DNA of 64,000 nucleotides from Collinsella phocaeensis (GCF_900119895.1 NZ_FQLR01000004.1:1054001-1118000); one strand, 5' to 3'; positions 18,688 through 30,233 are shown, counted from the first letter of the stretch. Notes: generated from the sequence alone by a model not told the origin. Numbers and translations: made by a program.

Positions 18688-19230
18688 ATGCGACTGCACG
18701 AAACAGGCGCCTCTTCGCGCACGTATGCCGCCATGGCGATCGTCGCCTGCCTTCTTCAAGTGGGAATCGCCCCGCAGATCTCCCTGTTCGGGGGGACGTT
18801 CAACTTCATGGTGGTGCTCGCCGTCTCCCTCGCGCTGACGCGCGAGGTGCACGCCTCCGTGGTCTGCGGGTTTCTCTGCGGTCTGTTTTTCGACTTGACC
18901 TCAGCCGTCCCCGTCGGGCTCATGGCGCTGGTCCTGACCATCGGGTCGTTCGCCGTGGCCACCATGGCGCACGGCATGGCCCCCGGCATGACGGTCGAGG
19001 GGGTGCGCCTCGCCATCGCTTCCGTCGTCGTCGTCAACATCGTCTACGCCGTCTTCCTCTACGTGCTCGGCGTGCAGTCCGACCTGATGTGGGCGTTGGG
19101 CCACGGGGTTTCCGGCGCCGTGCTCGATTCGCTCGCCTGCCTGCCGTTCATCGCGGCGGGCGGCGGCTCGGCGCCGACGCGGGGGTTCACCGCCCGTTCC
19201 GGCGGGTCACGTCTCAAGGGTTTGAAGTAA
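18688..19230 (+). CDS. mreD: Rod shape-determining protein MreD
   Basis: Integral membrane partner of MreC. 180 aa, about five hydrophobic helices, with the family-like FNFMVVLAVSLALTRE and GFLCGLFFDLTSAVPVG. ATG lies 3 bases after the mreC stop, preceded by GGGGAGG. Confidence 0.92.
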   Translation: MRLHETGASSRTYAAMAIVACLLQVGIAPQISLFGGTFNFMVVLAVSLALTREVHASVVCGFLCGLFFDLTSAVPVGLMALVLTIGSFAVATMAHGMAPGMTVEGVRLAIASVVVVNIVYAVFLYVLGVQSDLMWALGHGVSGAVLDSLACLPFIAAGGGSAPTRGFTARSGGSRLKGLK

Positions 19231-19246
19231 AGGGGGTGCAGGCGGT

Positions 19247-21310
19247 TTGGACGCCAAGCTGGTAGTCATCATCGCCGGCATCATCCTTGTCGTGGCGATC
19301 CTCGCGTCGCTCGCGATCCTTCGGGGTTCTTCCGGTCGATTCACCTACGACACGCAGGGCGGGACGCGCCCGCGCGCAACCGAGGGCGAGGGCAACACGC
19401 AGGGCGTCGCGGTGAAGGGAAGGTTCACGGGCCTCGCCTTCGCGGCGGCCGGCGTCTTCGCCGCCATCACCGCGAAGCTCTGGAGCATGCAGATGGTCTC
19501 TTCTGACCATTACGAGGAGCTGTCCCGGCAGAATCAGACGCGCACGGTCACGACGCCTGCGCCCCGGGGTCGCATCCTCGACCGCAACGGGGTGCCGCTC
19601 GTCACGAATCGCGCCTCGCTCACGGTCGCGGCGTATCGCGACCTCGCCGATGACGCCGTGCTCGTCCGGCACCTCGCCAACGTCCTCGGCATGCCCTACA
19701 TCGCCGTCAAGCGGAACATCCAGGACTACAACCAGAGCGCCCAGAGCCTCCATACGGTCGCGACGGACGTGCGCCGCTCCACGGTCGCCTACATCCAGGA
19801 GCATGCGAGCGATTTCTCCGGCGTCCAGGTGGTCGAGCGAACGCAGCGCCAGTACCCTTACGGCACCCTTGCCGGCCATGTCCTCGGCTATACCGGAACC
19901 ATCACCTCCGAGCAGCTCGAGGCGCGCATCGAGGCGCTTGAGGAGGGCACCGCCGACGCGCGCGCCGGACAGATCCAGTACGAGTCAGGCGACATCGTGG
20001 GCCAATCCGGCGTGGAGATCCAGTACGAAAGCCTCCTGCAGGGCATTCGCGGCGAGCAGACCGTGCAGGTCGACGTCTACGGCAACGTTACGGGGTCGAC
20101 GTCTTCGGTCCCCCCTGAGCCCGGCAGCGACATCAAGCTCACGCTCGATCTCAAGATCCAGCAGGCGTGCGAGGACGGCCTCGCCCACGCCATGAGCGCC
20201 GGGCAGAGCCAGGGGTACGCTGAGGCAAAAAAGGGCGCCTGCGTCTGCATGGACGTCACGAACGGCGAGATCCTGGGCATGGCGAGCGCCCCCGTCTTCG
20301 ATCCGTCCGTCTTCATCGGAGGCGTCTCCAACGACGCGTGGGCCGCGCTTTCGAGCGAGGAGAGCGGATACCCCATGATCAACCGAGCGATCGCGGGCCA
20401 ATACATGTCCGCCTCCACCATCAAGCCGCTCTCGGCGCTCGCCGCCCTTAAATACGGGGTGTACACGGAGGGGCAGACCACGGTCTGCACGGGCTGGTGG
20501 ACCGGGATGGGCGAGGCGAACGGCAAGTACTGCTGGGACCACGCGGGGCACGGCACCATGAACCTCCAGACGGGCATCACGATGTCCTGCGACCCGGTGT
20601 TCTACGACATCGGCAAGGCGTTCTTCTACGACGAGAAGAATCCGGAGGGCCTGCAGGAGGTGTATCGCGGATGGGGGCTCGGCTCGACTACGGGCGTCGA
20701 CCTTCCGAGCGAGGCGGCGGGCCGCGTCCCGGACGCCGAGTGGAAGTCCGAGTTCTTCTCCGACTGGGAGGACGCCGACCGCTCGTGGAACGGCGGAGAC
20801 ATGTGCAACATCGCCATCGGGCAGGGCGACATCCTCGTGACGCCGCTGCAGATGGCGTGCGTCTATGCGGGAATCGCGAACGGAGGTCCCGAGTACGTCC
20901 CCCATGTGTTCCTATCCGCCGTGGGCAGGGACGGCACCGGAGATGCCGCCTCATACGAGACGCGCAAGCGGCTTGAAGGCACCTTCGGAAAGAAATCCGA
21001 TATCGATCTCGTGAAGCGCGGCCTGTACGGCGTCATCTACGAGGAGTCCGCAAGCCAGGCCGCGCACTTCACCAACCTCGACGTCACCGTCGAGGGCAAA
21101 TCGGGAACGGGCCAGAAGAGCGGCGAGGACGACTACTCCTGGTTCGTCGCCTACGCTCCGGCCGAAGATCCCAAGTACGTGGTCGCCGCCTTGGTCGAGC
21201 AGGGCGGATTCGGCTCCACGAGCGCGATCCATGCGGTGCGCGACGTGCTGGGGGCCATCTACGATCAGCCCGACACGGCCGGCGACACCGCCGGCGACGG
21301 CGCGCGATAG
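19247..21310 (+). CDS. mrdA: Penicillin-binding protein 2 (class B transpeptidase)
   Basis: Cross-links peptidoglycan during elongation together with RodA. 687 aa. Transpeptidase motifs: STIK with Ser390 and Lys393, SCD at 447-449 (PBP2 enzymes have SxD here), and KSGTG at 618-622. The dimerisation part (RGRILDRNGVPLVTNRA) follows the anchor. Two hydrophobic segments are seen at 4-26 and 59-79; the second is the usual anchor (RFTGLAF ... LWSMQMV), so the first is extra. TTG start after AGGGGG. Sits 16 bases after mreD and 10 before rodA. Confidence 0.94.
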   Translation: MDAKLVVIIAGIILVVAILASLAILRGSSGRFTYDTQGGTRPRATEGEGNTQGVAVKGRFTGLAFAAAGVFAAITAKLWSMQMVSSDHYEELSRQNQTRTVTTPAPRGRILDRNGVPLVTNRASLTVAAYRDLADDAVLVRHLANVLGMPYIAVKRNIQDYNQSAQSLHTVATDVRRSTVAYIQEHASDFSGVQVVERTQRQYPYGTLAGHVLGYTGTITSEQLEARIEALEEGTADARAGQIQYESGDIVGQSGVEIQYESLLQGIRGEQTVQVDVYGNVTGSTSSVPPEPGSDIKLTLDLKIQQACEDGLAHAMSAGQSQGYAEAKKGACVCMDVTNGEILGMASAPVFDPSVFIGGVSNDAWAALSSEESGYPMINRAIAGQYMSASTIKPLSALAALKYGVYTEGQTTVCTGWWTGMGEANGKYCWDHAGHGTMNLQTGITMSCDPVFYDIGKAFFYDEKNPEGLQEVYRGWGLGSTTGVDLPSEAAGRVPDAEWKSEFFSDWEDADRSWNGGDMCNIAIGQGDILVTPLQMACVYAGIANGGPEYVPHVFLSAVGRDGTGDAASYETRKRLEGTFGKKSDIDLVKRGLYGVIYEESASQAAHFTNLDVTVEGKSGTGQKSGEDDYSWFVAYAPAEDPKYVVAALVEQGGFGSTSAIHAVRDVLGAIYDQPDTAGDTAGDGAR

Positions 21311-21320
21311 GAGGGTGAGC

Positions 21321-22523
21321 ATGTCTGCAAAGTCAAGGAACGCCTCGAGCGATGCGCTCGAGCGCGTGAACAAGCGGATCGGCCAAGCCCGCGGGTCCTT
21401 CAAGAACGTCGTGAACATCCCCGTCCTCGTCGCGTCCGTCGCGTTGATCGCGTACGGTGCGCTCGTCATCTGGACCGCATCGCTTTCGATCAGCGCGGCG
21501 TCGTTCTCCCGTCATCTGCTCGGCGTCGGCCTGGGTGCGATTCTCGCGCTCTTCTGCTGGAGCAGGGACTGGCGCGGCCTGTCCGGACTCTCCACGGCCC
21601 TCCTCGTGCTCGACCTCGCCATCATCTTCTCCCCGTACATCCCCGGGCTCTCCTATAACGCCAAGGGCATGACGGGTTGGATCGAGATTCCGGGCATTCA
21701 CCTCACGTTCCAGCCGGTCGAGCTCGCCAAGATCGTGACCGTGTTTCTGGTGGGCGGCCTCGGGGCCCAGTACAACGGGCATATCGATTCCGTGCGCGAC
21801 TACGTGAAGCTGTGCGGGATGCTCGCGGTCCCGTTCTGCGCCGTGGTCGCGGCGGGCGACCTGGGCAGCGGCCTTGTGGTCTTCTGCTCCGGCGCCCTCA
21901 TCATCATGATGAGCGGTCCCAAGAAGGAATGGGTCCTTTCGACCATTGCCGTGCTCATCGGCCTCGTTGCGCTCCTGCTCGCCGCGGATTCGGTGGTGGA
22001 CAGCATCGTCGGGCACGATACCCTCATCAAGCAGTACCAGATGAACCGCCTGCTCGTCTTTCTGGACCCGTCCTCGGACACGACCGGCGCCGCGTACAAC
22101 CTGCAGCAGTCCATGATCGCTGTGGGATCCGGGGGTTTTTTCGGCAAGGGCATCGGCGCCGCCACGCAGGCTGCTGAGGGATTTCTGCCCGAGGCGCATA
22201 CCGACTTCGTGTTCGCCCTGCTGTCCGAGGAGTTCGGGTTCGCCGGCGCCATGGTGCTGCTCGCGCTCTACGCGCTGCTCATCTTCTCGACGATTCGCAT
22301 CGCGTATCGATCCGATTCGCAGTTTCTGCGGCTCGTCGCCGTCGGCATCGTGGGCATCTGGTTGTTCCAGATTCTCGAGAACATCGGCATGTGCATCGGA
22401 CTCATGCCGATCACCGGCATCCCGCTTCCGTTTATCAGCTTCGGTTCCAGTTCCATGTTGATGCAGATGGCCAACGTGGGCATCGTCCAGTCGATCTGGC
22501 GCTGCCGCGCGAAGGCCTCCTAG
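21321..22523 (+). CDS. rodA: Peptidoglycan glycosyltransferase RodA (SEDS family)
   Basis: Polymerises glycan strands for side-wall growth. 400 aa, about ten membrane helices. Family features: GMTGWIEIPGIHLTFQPVELAKI (read in two parts), GDLGSGLVVF, SGGFFGKGIGAATQ, PEAHTDFVFALLSEEFGF with the catalytic Asp region, and GIPLPFISFGSSSML. ATG at 21321 follows AGGAGG; the frame is open 30 codons upstream inside mrdA without a ribosome site. Confidence 0.95.
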   Translation: MSAKSRNASSDALERVNKRIGQARGSFKNVVNIPVLVASVALIAYGALVIWTASLSISAASFSRHLLGVGLGAILALFCWSRDWRGLSGLSTALLVLDLAIIFSPYIPGLSYNAKGMTGWIEIPGIHLTFQPVELAKIVTVFLVGGLGAQYNGHIDSVRDYVKLCGMLAVPFCAVVAAGDLGSGLVVFCSGALIIMMSGPKKEWVLSTIAVLIGLVALLLAADSVVDSIVGHDTLIKQYQMNRLLVFLDPSSDTTGAAYNLQQSMIAVGSGGFFGKGIGAATQAAEGFLPEAHTDFVFALLSEEFGFAGAMVLLALYALLIFSTIRIAYRSDSQFLRLVAVGIVGIWLFQILENIGMCIGLMPITGIPLPFISFGSSSMLMQMANVGIVQSIWRCRAKAS

Positions 22524-22543
22524 CCAGAGAGGAGGGGAGTGCC

Positions 22544-23434
22544 GTGCGCATTCCGTTCGATACCTTGTTCGGGGCCGCCAAGATGGGAGCCTCGTCGCTT
22601 CACGAGGGCGCCGCCCCCGTCCGTGTGGCCGTGCTCGTGGACGCCGGGGCCTCGCGGCAGCAGGCGGCGTGGCTCCGCGAGGCCCTCGTGCCGCAAACCG
22701 TGACGGCGCTTGTCCGCGTCGCCGCCCTTGACGACGGGGATCCGGAGATCAAACCCGACACCGATCTTGCCATCGTGTTGGCGGGAACCTCGGGCAGGCT
22801 TGAGGCCGCTGTCAGGTCCGTGCTCATCGCGGGGGTCCCCTGCATGGTCGTCGCGGAGTCCGCGGTCGCGGCGCCTTTCGCGTGCGGCGATGCCCCCATG
22901 CTCGGTCTCGTCACATCCCAGGACCGCACGGCGATGCTGCAGGGCATCGCGCGCTGGGTCGTCGCGCGAAGCGACAAGCGCATCGCCTTCGCCGCGGCAT
23001 TCCCGTTCATGCGTATCGCCGCCGCCGCGCGTGCCGTGAGGTCCGCCTCTCTCACGAACATGGCCACCGGGGCCCTCGTGTTCGTTCCCGGGGCCGACTT
23101 TCCCGCCATGACGCTCGTGCAGGCCGGGATGCTGCTCGAGTTGGCGTCGATCTTCGGTAAGCCGATCCGCCCGGAGCGCGCGTACGAGCTCGCCGCGCTC
23201 GGCTGCTGCGCCCTCGCGTTCCGTGCGGCCGCGCGGGCGGCGTGCGGCGCGCTCCCTCGATGGTCCTTCGCCATCAAGGCGCTCGTCGCGGGTGCCGGAA
23301 CCCTCGGAGTCGGCCGAGCGCTCGTCGCGTTCTATGAACGGGACTTCGATTACGCGCCCCTCAACGAGTTCATCGGCGGCGCCTTCGCGCGCATCCGCGA
23401 CATCGCAGTCCCCGATCCCGTTCCCACCGTCTAA
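22544..23434 (+). CDS. DUF697-like membrane-associated protein, function unknown
   Basis: About 296 aa. The N-terminal half looks like a nucleotide-fold remnant (VRVAVLVDAGASRQQAAWL; DTDLAIVLAGTSG; VPCMVVAES) without a Walker A loop. The C-terminal half matches the DUF697 pattern, ATGALVFVPGADFPAMTLVQ followed by helices that may lie on the membrane. GTG at 22544 follows GAGGAGGGG. Placed between rodA and the radical SAM gene with short gaps, hence probably cotranscribed with cell-wall elongation genes. I cannot give a function. Confidence 0.7.
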   Translation: MRIPFDTLFGAAKMGASSLHEGAAPVRVAVLVDAGASRQQAAWLREALVPQTVTALVRVAALDDGDPEIKPDTDLAIVLAGTSGRLEAAVRSVLIAGVPCMVVAESAVAAPFACGDAPMLGLVTSQDRTAMLQGIARWVVARSDKRIAFAAAFPFMRIAAAARAVRSASLTNMATGALVFVPGADFPAMTLVQAGMLLELASIFGKPIRPERAYELAALGCCALAFRAAARAACGALPRWSFAIKALVAGAGTLGVGRALVAFYERDFDYAPLNEFIGGAFARIRDIAVPDPVPTV

Positions 23435-23446
23435 GGAGGACGCACC

Positions 23447-25324
23447 GTGCGCCTTGCCTACGAAGACCGCTTCAGCGAGCTCGAGCCGCTGCTCGCCCGC
23501 GTCGAAAAACCGAGTCGTTACATCGATCACGAATGGGGGACCAAATCGGACCCCGCGGCACCGTTCCGCGTCTGCCTCATCTATCCAGACGTCTACGAGG
23601 TCGGCTTGCCCAACCAGGGAATCGCCATCCTCTATGCGGTTCTCAACCAGCAGGAGGGCATCTCCTGCGAGCGGGGGTATGTGCCCTGGATCGACATGGC
23701 CGACGCCATGCGCGCCGCGCACGTGCCGTTGCTGTCGCTCGAGGGAGCGGCTCCGGTCGCGTCGTTCGACATCGTGGGCTTTCACGTGCCCCACGAGATG
23801 GCGGTGACCAATTACCTTGAGGCGCTGGACCTCGCGGGCATACCCCTGCTTTCCGCCGACCGCGCCGAGGACGATCCCATCGTCATCGCCGGTGGCCCGT
23901 CCGTCTACAACCCCGAGCCCGTCGCCTGCTTCTTCGATGCGATCATGATCGGCGAGGGCGAGGAGCAGATCGTCGAGGCGTCTCGCTGCGTCGAGCGCAT
24001 GCGCGCCAGCGGCGCGTCCCGCATCGACATACTCCGGGCGCTCGCCCACGTCGGCGGCGCGTACGTGCCCGCGCTGTACGAGGTCAGCCATGAGGGCCCG
24101 TGCACCGAGCACGGCTTCACGGTTCCCCGGGCGGGGGAGGACGTCCCCGATGTCGTCTACAAGCGCGTGGTGCGGGACTTCGGTGCGACCGACCCCGTCC
24201 CGCAGAGCATCGTGCCCTATGCGCAGCTCGTCCACGACCGCCTTTCGATCGAGGTGCTGCGCGGCTGCGCCCGCGGATGTCGTTTCTGCCAGGCCGGCAT
24301 GACGTACCGCCCCGTCCGCGAGCGCACGCCCGACCAGATCGTGGGGGCCGTCACCCGCGGGCTTTCCGAGATGGGTTACGAGGAGGTGTCGCTCACGTCG
24401 CTCTCCACGACCGACCACTCCTGCTGCGCCCCGATTCTCTCGCGCCTCAACCGCCGGCTCGCCGACACGGGCACCCGCGTGTCCATCCCCTCGCAGCGGC
24501 TCGATTCCTTCGGCGTCGACATGGCGCTCTCCGTGGCGGGAGAGAAAAAGGGCGGCCTCACCTTCGCGCCCGAGGCGGGCAGCCAGCGGCTGCGCGACGT
24601 CATCAACAAGAACGTGACCGAGGACGATCTCGAGCGCGCGACGCGCGCGGCTTTCGAGGCGGGGTGGCGGCGCGTCAAGCTCTATTTCATGATGGGCCTT
24701 CCCGGTGAGACGGATGACGACATCCGCGCCATCGCCGAGCTCGCCGACAGGACGTACGAGCTCGCACGCGAGATCGTGCCCAAGGGCCAGCGCGGCGGCA
24801 TCTCCGTCTCCGTCTCCGTCTCCGTGTTCATCCCGAAGGCCGCGACGCCGTTCCAGTGGTGCGCCCAGACTCCCGACGAGGAGGTCAAGCGCAGGCAGCA
24901 GCTGCTCATCCACAGCGTGCGCAACCGCGCCGTGCGCGTCCACTACCACGATGCCGACACCTCCCTCATCGAGGCCGTGCTTTCCCGCGGCGGGCGCGAC
25001 CTGTCCGGCGTCATCATGGGCGCCTGGCGGCGCGGAGCGCGCTTCGATGCCTGGACCGAGCAGTTCGACCTCGCGCGCTGGGAGGATGCCGCGCGCGAGG
25101 AGGGCATCGACCTGCGTGCGGTCGCGCAGACGCCCTTCGAGCTCGAGGCGCGCCTTCCGTGGGAGCACGTCAGCCCCGGTGTGTCCCGCGGCTTCCTGCT
25201 GCGCGAGTGGCGCCGCGCGATGAAGGCCGAGACCACGCCCGACTGCACCCGAACCTCGTGCACGGGATGCGGCATCTGCCCGACCCTGCACGCCGAGAAC
25301 GTCCTGGTAGGTGATCGCAAATGA
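23447..25324 (+). CDS. B12-binding-domain-type radical SAM protein (TIGR03960-like)
   Basis: 625 aa. N-terminal Rossmann-like part resembling a cobalamin-binding domain (YPDVYEVGLPNQGIAILYAVLN; GGPSVYNPEPVACFFD). The radical SAM cluster CARGCRFC has Cys274, Cys278 and Cys281, binding a 4Fe-4S cluster for S-adenosylmethionine cleavage. The C-terminus adds CTGCGICP, a possible second metal site. The substrate is not known. In many bacteria this family sits directly upstream of a DUF2344 protein and rplU, as here, which suggests a role near RNA or ribosome metabolism. GTG start follows AAGGAGG. Confidence 0.85.
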   Translation: MRLAYEDRFSELEPLLARVEKPSRYIDHEWGTKSDPAAPFRVCLIYPDVYEVGLPNQGIAILYAVLNQQEGISCERGYVPWIDMADAMRAAHVPLLSLEGAAPVASFDIVGFHVPHEMAVTNYLEALDLAGIPLLSADRAEDDPIVIAGGPSVYNPEPVACFFDAIMIGEGEEQIVEASRCVERMRASGASRIDILRALAHVGGAYVPALYEVSHEGPCTEHGFTVPRAGEDVPDVVYKRVVRDFGATDPVPQSIVPYAQLVHDRLSIEVLRGCARGCRFCQAGMTYRPVRERTPDQIVGAVTRGLSEMGYEEVSLTSLSTTDHSCCAPILSRLNRRLADTGTRVSIPSQRLDSFGVDMALSVAGEKKGGLTFAPEAGSQRLRDVINKNVTEDDLERATRAAFEAGWRRVKLYFMMGLPGETDDDIRAIAELADRTYELAREIVPKGQRGGISVSVSVSVFIPKAATPFQWCAQTPDEEVKRRQQLLIHSVRNRAVRVHYHDADTSLIEAVLSRGGRDLSGVIMGAWRRGARFDAWTEQFDLARWEDAAREEGIDLRAVAQTPFELEARLPWEHVSPGVSRGFLLREWRRAMKAETTPDCTRTSCTGCGICPTLHAENVLVGDRK

Positions 25325-26142
25325 CCGAGACCACGGCTTCGCGGCTCTTCCGGCTGCGCACGTCCTATGTCAAGCACGGGCGGCTCGCCTATCTGGGTCA
25401 CCTCGAGCTCATCCACACGATCGAGCGCATCGTCCGGCGAGCCGGCCTTCCGTTCGCCGTCACGCAGGGGTTCTCTCCGCACATGCGCGTCGGATTCACG
25501 TCGGCGCTACCGGTGGGAACCTCCTCCGACGCGGAGTATTACGACCTGTTCATGACCGATTACGTCCCCGCTCCCGCCGCGCTCGATGCCCTGAGAGCAT
25601 CTTCCCCGGCCGACCTGGCTCCGATCGCGTCCGGCTATCTTGACGTGCGCGCACCGGCCCTGACCGCTGAGATCACGCGGGCACTGTACCGGATCGATCT
25701 AGACCTTGCGGTCCGCCTCGATGTCGACGCGGACCGCCTCGAGCGCGATGTCTCCCGCCTGCTCGAGCAGGGGCGAATTCCGTACATGCGCGGCAAGAAG
25801 GAAAAGGAGCTCGACCTCGCGGGGAACCTCGTCTCCTTCGCCGCCTCGCAGGTGAGCCGCGGCCGCCTGGCCCTCGAGCTCGATACGCGCATAAGCAACG
25901 AGGGGGGTCTTCGTCCCGAGATCCTGCTCGCGGCGCTCGACCGCCTGTGGGCGCCTGCGGGATCGGATTTTGAAGGTCCTATCGTTTCTCGAGGAATCCA
26001 AGACTTCGAGCGCATTCCGCGCTATTCTGTTTGTCGGACTGCCCAGTATGCAGAGGATGCTGACGGATCCCTCTTGAGTCCGCTGCGTACCGACGAGCCT
26101 TCTCCTGCTCCCAAATCGGTCTCGTCTGTGCCGTCCTTGTGA
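25321..26142 (+). CDS. DUF2344 (TIGR03936) protein
   Basis: 273 aa; start overlaps the upstream radical SAM stop by 4 bases (ATGA), so translation is coupled. Typical family start: LRTSYVKHGRLAYLGHLELIHTIERIVRRAGLPFAVTQGFSPH, read in pieces, with GTSSDAEYYDL after it. In other genomes it is separate from or fused to the radical SAM partner. No enzymatic motif is recognised; it may help the radical SAM protein choose its substrate. Confidence 0.85.
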   Translation: MTETTASRLFRLRTSYVKHGRLAYLGHLELIHTIERIVRRAGLPFAVTQGFSPHMRVGFTSALPVGTSSDAEYYDLFMTDYVPAPAALDALRASSPADLAPIASGYLDVRAPALTAEITRALYRIDLDLAVRLDVDADRLERDVSRLLEQGRIPYMRGKKEKELDLAGNLVSFAASQVSRGRLALELDTRISNEGGLRPEILLAALDRLWAPAGSDFEGPIVSRGIQDFERIPRYSVCRTAQYAEDADGSLLSPLRTDEPSPAPKSVSSVPSL

Positions 26143-26171
26143 AGCGGTGGAATCTGCGTCGATATTTCCTG

Positions 26172-26200
26172 TTGACGCTGCATTTTTCTGCTGCTAGGAT
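26172..26200 (+). promoter_or_regulatory. rplU-rpmA promoter
   Basis: -35 TTGACG (26172-26177), 17-base spacer, -10 TAGGAT (26195-26200), with TGC giving an extended -10. The best promoter in the window. Start of transcription near 26207, about 34 bases before rplU. Confidence 0.75.
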
Positions 26201-26240
26201 ATTCGACTGTTGCACTAACTGATGCATGAAGGGCAAAACA

Positions 26241-26600
26241 ATGTACGCAATCGTTTCAACCGGCGGCAAGCAGTATAAGGTCGCCACTGATGATGTTCTG
26301 AACGTCGAGAAGATCGAGGGCGAGGTCGGCACCAAGGTCGAGCTGCCCGTTCTCTTCCTCAACGACGGCAAGAAGATCATCACGGATCCTGCCAAGCTTG
26401 CAAAGGCTAAGGTCACTGCTGAGATCGTCGAGCAGTTCAAGGGCGAGAAGCAGCTTGTCTTCAAGTTCCACAAGCGTAAGCGCTACAGCCGTCTCAAGGG
26501 TCATCGTCAGCAGCTTACCCGTCTGAAGATCACCAAGGTCCAGGCTACTTCCCGCGCCAAGAAGGCCGCTGCGGCCTCCGAGGCTCCTGCGGCTGAGTAA
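26241..26600 (+). CDS. rplU: 50S ribosomal protein L21
   Basis: 119 aa. Start MYAIVSTGGKQYKV is the family start, with AAGGG upstream; the in-frame ATG at 26226 is rejected. RNA-binding core KFHKRKRYSRLKGHRQQLT is present. Ends in an Ala-rich tail. Base composition is slightly less GC-rich with more T-ending codons than its neighbours, as expected of a highly expressed gene. Confidence 0.97.
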   Translation: MYAIVSTGGKQYKVATDDVLNVEKIEGEVGTKVELPVLFLNDGKKIITDPAKLAKAKVTAEIVEQFKGEKQLVFKFHKRKRYSRLKGHRQQLTRLKITKVQATSRAKKAAAASEAPAAE

Positions 26601-26633
26601 CTCGCGAGAACTGCAAGAAAGTAGGTAACACTC

Positions 26634-26891
26634 ATGGCACACAAAAAAGGTCTCGGCTCGTCCCGTAACGGCCGCGATTCCCGTGGTCAGCGTCTCGGCA
26701 CCAAGCGTTTTGCCGGCCAGACCGTGACCACCGGCACCGTCCTCGTCCGTCAGCGCGGCACCCATATCCACCCGGGCGACAATGTTGGCCGCGGCAAGGA
26801 CGACACCCTCTTCGCGCTGGTCGACGGCACCGTCGAGTTCACGAAGGGCGTCAAGCACCGCGTGCACGTTCGTCCGCTGGCCAACGCCTAA
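26634..26891 (+). CDS. rpmA: 50S ribosomal protein L27
   Basis: 85 aa, full length: [41 protein letters not shown]. It begins directly with MAHKKG, so there is no cleavable N-terminal extension of the kind known in Firmicutes L27. Preceded by a GTAGGT-like site and followed by a hairpin. Confidence 0.97.
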   Translation: MAHKKGLGSSRNGRDSRGQRLGTKRFAGQTVTTGTVLVRQRGTHIHPGDNVGRGKDDTLFALVDGTVEFTKGVKHRVHVRPLANA

Positions 26892-26926
26892 GCGCACCCT
26901 TCATCTTTCGCATCTTTGCATCTTTG

Positions 26927-26966
26927 GGAGACCCTTGGCCGCTTGCTGAGGGTCTCCTTTCTTTCT
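26927..26966 (+). terminator. Terminator between rpmA and obgE
   Basis: Perfect 9-bp stem (26927-26935 with 26949-26957) followed by a T-rich run. The obgE ribosome site begins right after it, so it probably lowers but does not abolish read-through into obgE. Confidence 0.75.
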
Positions 26967-26969
26967 TAA

Positions 26970-29101
<2,132 letters not shown>

Positions 29102-29112
<11 letters not shown>

Positions 29113-29722
29113 GTTCTCGATCGATGACCCGGAGGCGTACCTCGCGCGCATCCGCGAGCTGCTCGATGTGCGCATGCGCGACAACCTCCGTCGCCGCAAC
29201 CACACGCTCGGCGTCGCGCGAACCGCAGCCGAGCTCGCCGAGACCTACGGGGTCGACCCGTTTCTCGCCGAGGCCGCCGGCCTCCTGCACGACTGGGACA
29301 AGGTTCTGCCCGATGGGGAGCTCATGGCCCGCGCCGCTCAGTACGGCATCCGCGTCGCGGGTTCCCCGATCCATGCGGTTCCGTTGCTTCACGGTCCCGT
29401 CGCCGCACACGAGCTGCCCGAGCTGTTTCCCGAGCTTCCCGCCCCCGTCTTTCAGGCCGTCGCGCGCCACACGGTCGGCGCGACGGACATGACGCCGCTC
29501 GACATGGTCGTCTTCATCGCGGACGCCATAGAGCCGATGCGGTGCGGGGCGTACGCCGATGACCTCCGGGCCCGTGTCGGCGCCTGCGATCTCCAACGCC
29601 TGTTTTTCGACTGCTTCACTCAGGGTCTCGTCTACGTCATGCAAACGGGTCGGTACCTGTATCCGACCGCCCTCGACATCTACAACTCGTACGCGCTCTC
29701 CTGCGCGGGAAAGAAAGGATGA
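29102..29722 (+). CDS. yqeK: HD-domain hydrolase YqeK (probable Ap4A hydrolase)
   Basis: 206 aa. HD motifs: NHTLGVARTA, LLHDWDK and ARHTVGA supply the metal-binding His and Asp. YqeK proteins from Gram-positives hydrolyse diadenosine tetraphosphate symmetrically. Start ATG follows AGGGGAG and overlaps the nadD end by 11 bases. The nadD-yqeK-rsfS order is typical of Gram-positive bacteria. Confidence 0.9.
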
Positions 29723-29724
29723 AC

Positions 29725-30180
29725 ATGTCCGAATCCAACGACGTTCTCGACATCGAAACCATGGCCGACCGCGACGCCGTCATGCCCGTATCCTCGGACC
29801 GGACCGCCGCCAGCCTGTCGAGCAATGGGATAGACGCCCGTTTCGTGGCGGAATGTGCCGCGCATGCGGTCTCGGATAAGCAGTGCGGTGACATCGTCGT
29901 CCTCGATCTGACCGAGCTCTCCGATGTCTGCGACTATTTCGTGATCGCCACCGCCAACAACTCCCGTCAGGCGGATGCGTCCGTCGATGAGGTCGAGGAG
30001 CGCGTCGCGGATGCCTGCGGTGAGCATCCTTTCTCTATCGAGGGCAGGGACAAGGGCGATTGGATCCTCATGGACTACGGATCGGTCCTCGTGCATGTGT
30101 TCACCCCGGAGCAACGCGAGTTCTACCGCCTCGATAAGCTGTGGGGCGATGACCCCGTGCTCGACCTCGATCTGGACTAG
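29725..30180 (+). CDS. rsfS: Ribosomal silencing factor RsfS
   Basis: Binds L14 and blocks joining of the subunits when nutrients run short. 151 aa, of which the DUF143 core is the last 110 (CAAHAVSDKQCGDIVVLDL, CDYFVIATANNSRQ, ILMDYGSVLVHVFTPEQREFYRLDKLW). The first ~38 residues are an extra acidic, Ser-rich arm. ATG at 29725 is 6 bases after AAAGG; an ATG at 29719 overlaps the yqeK stop but sits directly against it. Confidence 0.92.
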   Translation: MSESNDVLDIETMADRDAVMPVSSDRTAASLSSNGIDARFVAECAAHAVSDKQCGDIVVLDLTELSDVCDYFVIATANNSRQADASVDEVEERVADACGEHPFSIEGRDKGDWILMDYGSVLVHVFTPEQREFYRLDKLWGDDPVLDLDLD

Positions 30181-30188
30181 CCGCCATG

Positions 30189-30228
30189 AGCCCGCTTCGC
30201 GCCGCGTTCGGCCGGCGCGAAGCGGGCT
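30189..30228. terminator. Bidirectional terminator between rsfS and dinB
   Basis: Perfect 15-bp stem (30189-30203 with 30214-30228) and a 10-base loop, between convergent genes. Confidence 0.8.
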
Positions 30229-30233
30229 TTCGC

